Source: Branchiostoma floridae (Eukaryota > Chordata > Leptocardii > Amphioxiformes > Branchiostomatidae). Taken from it: a DNA stretch of 62,000 nt. The notes beneath the pieces were generated by a model that worked only from the letters and a program-made list of their open reading frames with translations, was not told where the DNA came from and made no database searches. The translations under genes and the position numbers were made by a program. Positions 57,136 to 62,000 of the stretch are shown in pieces. The first letter of the stretch is position 1; each line of letters begins with the position of its first letter. The stretch is taken from NCBI RefSeq assembly GCF_000003815.2, contig NC_049994.1:17022789-17084788 (forward strand). The letters run 5' to 3'.

Positions 57136-57400
57136 ATTTTTGACGTTATTCGGCAAATCTACACACTTCATTGGCATCGATCGAATTTCGACATCCAGAT
57201 TAAACAATTATTTATACAAAACAAACTAAACAACGTAATAACTTCACCAAAGAGTCAGATTCTTCATTAAAAATCAATGAGTCTGACCTAAGACAAGACA
57301 AGTGGAACTAGTTCTCGTGTCACTGGTAGATTTAGTATGTTAATGTGTTATGTGAGTATCAGAAAAAAAGGTCAGAAGTCAGTTTTGTCCTTGGAGAGCA

Positions 57401-60400
57401 TCAAGAAAACAACACGTGGCTTGGAAAGATAGTTACAGTAGAGTCAATGGTGTTAGCCACTACCAGTTGTCCATCCGGGCCTACGGCGATGTACCTTGGA
57501 TTTTTCGGGTTAACGACAGCACGGACGAACTTCCCGCGGCTTGTGAACAAGTCTACCCTGTTGTCCAAAGTATTTGCCACGATGATGCGACCCAATGGGT
57601 CTACGGAGATGCCTCCATACTTCCCGGAGGTTCCTAAAAATTCCAATACATGTATCTTATTTCCGAAGTGATTGTAGACTTCAATGCGTCCGTCCCAGTC
57701 CCCAAGCACGACATTTCCCTCGCAGTCTGAGGCGACCCCAATAATTGGAAAGGCAAGTCTGTCCGTTATCACTCTAAAACTCCGAACGATAGAGCCATTT
57801 GGTTGGAACATCATTATCATATCTCTCACTCCCAGGATAACTTTGTTGTTGCGCACGTCTATCGCAATTTCGGGAGAAGGCAAATACTTCATGCAATTGC
57901 GTAAGTCGAAGTTCTTTAGGGGCTGACCTTCCTTATGGTACTGTACGACATGTATACACTGTTGTGTAGACCGTTTTATTATCCCCGCTACCCACAGGTA
58001 GTCAGGCTCTACGCCAATAGCAACAGTGTAGGGCAACATCTTATCTTTACCCGGTACTTCCGTTGGGAAGTTGCGCAGATAGGTCCCAGTTATGCTGAAA
58101 ACCTGGACACGTTTGTTGCTTGTATCAACGACAAATATCTCATTGTCAGCAGACACAGCCACCCCGGTGGGATATGAAAATTTTCCCGGTCCCCCTCCAT
58201 ACCCACCGAAGGTGATTATCTCCAACTTTTTGTCATGATTTCCTGCAAGAAGTGATAAAACCAGTAGAAGCAGTATGCTTGATACATTTACAACAATTAA
58301 TTACTTCATTTATCTTTGATTTTCCGCCATTTTCTTTTTTATCCAGGGTCACCCAGATGATCTTCGGAACCAGGTATTATAGGCCTCTATGGAGTAAAAT
58401 ATGTACTAGCCTGGTCCCGACCTCCTGTCGTTGATGTATGTATGTATTATAAAAATGCTTAGATTGTAGCTCTTCGCTTTACATATCATCACTATAATAA
58501 CCTCTTGTTTCTACCTGTCACCATTGTTATCTATACCAAAGTCTTTTATTTCTTTGTATGTTTACCATTTATTCCGTATGTTACATGTTGCAATTAGCCC
58601 ACGGGCAAGAACTTGCAAAACAAAATTTCAATTAAAAATCAATTATAAGGTCTCACGCCACAAATGTTCAAGTTAAACCCTTCATACCAACACTCTGGAC
58701 GAAGTTTCAAGCTAGTCTCACCTTTACGCTGTGAGCTGTTGGACACTGCCGGAGGTGTAGGGACAAAACTTCTGCAGCCAGTCAGGCTAGAAGCCACAGT
58801 CGTTGTTTGTTGTGGATAGATTTCTGCAATGGATAATGGAATCGTACCAGTAATGATGATGATGTCTGTATCTTTGCATGCGATGATCAGTGGGAATATT
58901 CACATTTTAAAACACTATCTGTTTCACTCATGTTGAGTGTAAGGTTTGACGATATCGCATTCGAAAGTAAATATTTGTCTGCAATAGATAATAAAATCGT
59001 ATCAGGAATAGTCCATTTTTATTTGCTTGGGGACAGACGAGGTCAATGTGGTACTCAAATTAGTAACTTATGCACTCAAATTCCTAACTTACTTTAACCA
59101 CATAGGGGGTGAGCTTCGAACTCGGGACCTCTAGCTCTAGCCTCTAGCCCAACGCACTACCACTTACGCCACACACGACACCAATGGAACATTTAGAACA
59201 CTTATTGTTAACTACCTACTTTAAATATCACGTGAGATTTAAAATTTTGTACCTTTGTCATAAAGCCCTCTTCAGGACAGCGCTATGTACAGGTGACAGT
59301 GATTATATCTCACCTGTGCGCTGTGAGCTGTTGGAGACGCCTGGCGGTGTGGGGACAGAACTGCAGCATCCAGGGGAACCCACTGTCTCTGCCGGCTTTA
59401 GCTGTTGGATTACCTGGCATGTGATCATAAGAATCACTATCTAAACTCTGAAAAATTTGCCAAAAATTTGTGTGTCCCTGTCGATGGCAATAGGTAACAT
59501 GCCCTCAATGTCGATACGCGGATTGGGCACGTCGCCTATTGTTGTGCCAAGAAAACTTCCTTCAACAAGCAAACACACAAAAAGATGATTTAATCCGTAC
59601 AGTCACCTACAAAATATGAAATATATATATAAACATCCAAAATAGCCGTGATATCATGTTGAAGCCGGTTCTAATAACAAAGCAATATTTTGTCCAATCA
59701 AATCTGCTTATGGCATCAAATATCGTGAAATCGATGGTGTTTGACCAAAAAAATCATACAAGAGCATCTCATCAACGTTGAACTTTTTAGATGGAACAGT
59801 TCAAATGAGAAAAAAAACAAATAAAAGTAATGGTCAACAAATCCATATCAAGACAGAAGGATACCTCTGGTGGGTCGATATTGTAAAGTAACCAGAGAAA
59901 GACTCCGCCAACGATGCACGACACAAGGACCGTCACAGCTGAGCACACCATCAGGCGAGAACATTCTGAAAATATGCACATTGCAGCGATTTACTTGGAA
60001 GCAAATCGATTGACTGTGGTGTTGAGGAGGGAAAATCATCTTAAAAGACATATAATGAAGAAGAGTACTATAACAAAGAAAACTAAATAATATTTCTTTC
60101 CAGAAGCTGTATATATAGACCTTGCCTAGAACTAAATTTGACATAGCTTCACTACTAGCCTGGTTACTAGTGCCTGAAATATGCTGACACAGTCATACTA
60201 ACATTTCACAAAGAAGAGATACTTTGAAAAATTTGTTTCCATTTGTGTGGAATACTGAAGGTGAATAATTCAATTCTAATCATAGTGTTCATTGTGATTT
60301 TTCACCGTAATATTTTTAAATCCAAACATATTCAAGGTCAGACACAAAAAAATCTCTCCTAATCTTGTCACAAGCCTCGAAATCAGTAATGATTAAAACA

Positions 60401-61673
60401 ATTTCAACATTTTCCTTTTATTGATTATCTTAGTATGAGACATGTTTTGCTTTTTTAAAATTCAGTGGCGCGGAAAGTAACCAAATTGTAAGAAACTTAG
60501 ACGCATCTTACCGCAAGCTGCAGGATGCTGAACGTTTGGCACGTACATCGGATTTGGATTAAGCGCATTCGGGACATTTTGCCTTTCTTCACTGACAAGA
60601 TCAGTAGGATTTCCGGCACTGCTCGATGGGTTAGCCATGACATCATTGTTGATGCTAGCTGAGACCGCCGGCCCACAGTCAGGTGACTGGATAGGAGGGT
60701 TGTCGTCTTCCTGGTATCCAACAGCATATGGTTGGATGTAGGGATCGCTATCATTGTTAGCTGACTCAGCGATTTCTTCTTGGTATCTAACGGCATAGGG
60801 CTGGGTGGCATCACAGCTAGCTGACTCGACGGTAGATTTTATAAAGGGTTTGAGACACTTAACAGCATATGGCCGGAGGCAAGGACTTCTCGCAATGTTT
60901 GCTATCTCAGAGGCACTTCCCTCATCATCATCTTGCTGTTGTGAAGCAGCATAAGGCTGAAGGCGCTGATTGGCATCATTGTTAGCTGACATAAAAGTGA
61001 CTTCATCTTCTTGCTGACGTGTATCAACTGCTGGCTGAGTGCAGGGGTTGCCATCACTGACGTCTGGCTCCGTGATGTTTTGCAGGTACATCGGGTTAGG
61101 GTTAACTTCGTTTGGAGGAGGGTCCATGGTGCTTTGTGTGTACATCGGGTTTGGAGTAGCGTCGTTCGGAGGAGGGTTCGTAGTACTTTGTGTGTACATC
61201 GGGTTAGGAGTAACGTCGTTTGGAGGAGGGCCCATGGTGCTTTGTGTGTACATTGGGTTTGGATCCCGGGTTTCTGTATGCGCGGTACTATCATTTTGAA
61301 TGAAAACTGAAGTATCAGAACCATTCTCAGATGCGCCACACCCTGCCAAGTTCAAGTCGTCATTGTGGCTACTGTTGGACGCTACTATTGTTGCCACTGT
61401 TGTCGTCGCGTAAGTAATATGATCATGGCATATGTAGGCAATAGCGTACGTGTCACAGTTATCACGAGGTCTAATGCTGATTGTTTGTCTGTTCTCAGCT
61501 GCAGCATCGCTCTTGATAGACAGTTGTTCATCAGGGATGTGGAGATCGACATCTTCGTCGGGTTGTCTAACAAGAGGTTGCACAGCTTCTGTGCCTGGTT
61601 TTGTTGTACTCTCGCTTAAGAAGTCTTTTCTGACGACGTTTGGCGTTTTGTAGGAATGGCAGTCTTCGGCCAT
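57401..61673 (-). CDS. Copy E: intact NPxY-tail / single-pass / short stalk / NHL propeller membrane protein (768 aa)
   Basis: Exons 5' to 3': 61673-60512, 59965-59865, 59413-59314, 58823-58722, 58242-57401; 2307 nt in total, 769 codons including stop, in frame throughout. Tail residues 1-387: CDTYAIAYICHDHITY (73-88), then four NPMY motifs at Tyr 142, 160, 178 and 196, exactly 18 aa apart, then PYAV repeats, and a last NPMY at Tyr 377. The helix is the same as in the other copies (MVCSAVTVLVSCIVGGVFLW). The stalk has two units only; the middle exon was lost by deletion. The NHL domain has about six blades, for example GVAVSADNEIFVVDTSNKRV, EIAIDVRNNKVILGVRDM, ISVDPLGRIIVANTLDNRV and IAVGPDGQLVVAN. 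The tail lacks six residues after the three-tyrosine segment. It is the cleanest member of the cluster and probably functional. The 5' flank runs to the window edge. Confidence 0.9.
58947..58978 (-). pseudogene. Remnant of the lost middle stalk exon of copy E
   Basis: TCGCATTCGAAAGTAAATAT followed by TTGTCTGCAATAG matches the start of the middle stalk exon and its acceptor in C and D (37165-37200, 46190-46222). The rest of the exon, its donor and part of the next intron are gone. Because the exon is phase 1-1, its loss keeps the frame. Confidence 0.7.
59010..59190 (-). mobile_element. tRNA-derived SINE in an intron of copy E
   Basis: On the minus strand GTGTGGCGTAAGTGGTAGTG (A box) and GGTCCCGAGTTCGAAGCTC (B box) are the best preserved among the four copies. 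Same location relative to the stalk exons as in B, C and D. Confidence 0.78.
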
Positions 61674-62000
61674 GGCTCAGATACTTGACGATAGTTACTT
61701 TTGTGATGTAACTATGAAGTATCTGCCTGTAAATCAGACAGCCTTAGTTCTGTGGTCTTTTTCCAAAGTGTCAAACCTTCCCGTTACTCGACGTCTCTTA
61801 CTTTCATTCATTGATTATCACGCGCGTTGTACACATGAATCCTGTATGGCTATGTGCACCGTACAGTATGAGTTCCACCGCCCACTGAAAACAAATTTAA
61901 GCTCTGTGTCGTCAACGGGTAGACAAAAACAATTCATCTCTATGTAGATGAAGCAGCCCACGAGTCATCTGACGATACCAGACAATCCAACATCAAGAAG
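61674..62000 (-). promoter_or_regulatory. 5' flank of copy E (cut by window edge)
   Basis: Matches 51545-51860 before copy D over its whole length: CAGTTCTGTGGTCTTTTTCC, CACCGCCCACTGAAAACA, GTAGATGAAGCAGCCCACGA. The strong match over several hundred bases is compatible with a core promoter or with recent duplication. Confidence 0.5.

Overview
The window is nuclear DNA from a metazoan with spliced genes (GT-AG introns), APE-type LINEs, piggyBac-like and other TIR elements, tRNA-derived SINEs and long minisatellites. The style of the NHL genes and repeats suggests a lancelet (Branchiostoma). That is recognition, not proof. Four runs of N (1065-1164, 5634-5936, 7241-7340, 30748-30847) are assembly gaps.

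The main content is a cluster of one multi-exon gene family that I could not match to a named family. Copies are called A to E, in the order + + - - -. The full architecture, seen in B, C, D and E, has four parts. Exon 1 encodes a ~375-400 aa polar region with several NPMY (NPxY-type) tyrosine motifs, spaced exactly 18 aa apart in places, and a second set of PYAV-x-Y motifs. A 101-nt exon encodes one transmembrane helix. Two or three short exons encode a Ser/Thr/Pro-rich stalk built round CCSS-VPTPP-VSNSSQ. A last exon of ~840 nt encodes an NHL-type beta-propeller with about six blades. All junctions keep the frame. D adds up to exactly 795 codons and E to exactly 768, which strongly supports the models. 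I infer a type II membrane receptor with an intracellular N-terminal tail able to bind PTB-domain or endocytic adaptors and an extracellular propeller. D and E look intact. B has a 5-nt deletion that removes the last blade. C has a 1-nt deletion in exon 1. A is an orphan NHL exon.

Layout: 1-2338, no gene recognised. 2368-2614 (-), first coding exon of an SLC16-like monocarboxylate transporter. 2935-6045, a TIR-bounded element. 7568-8406 (+), orphan NHL exon A. About 8590-12555 (-), a LINE with an intact 1081-aa ORF. 12650-13200, a decayed LINE. 14515-18640, the 3' flank of a lost family copy. 19641-28557 (+), copy B. 30350-32060, the gap-containing centre of a large inverted repeat. 34915-40079 (-), copy C. 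44495-51544 (-), copy D. 57401-61673 (-), copy E.

Each copy sits in a repeating unit: a conserved 5' flank, the gene, a 3'UTR-like segment, a 57-bp minisatellite in fixed orientation to the gene, and a shared non-coding block X. Copies B and C are tail to tail as a giant inverted repeat. The units differ by LINE, SINE, piggyBac-like and foldback insertions, which gives a readable history of duplication and decay.
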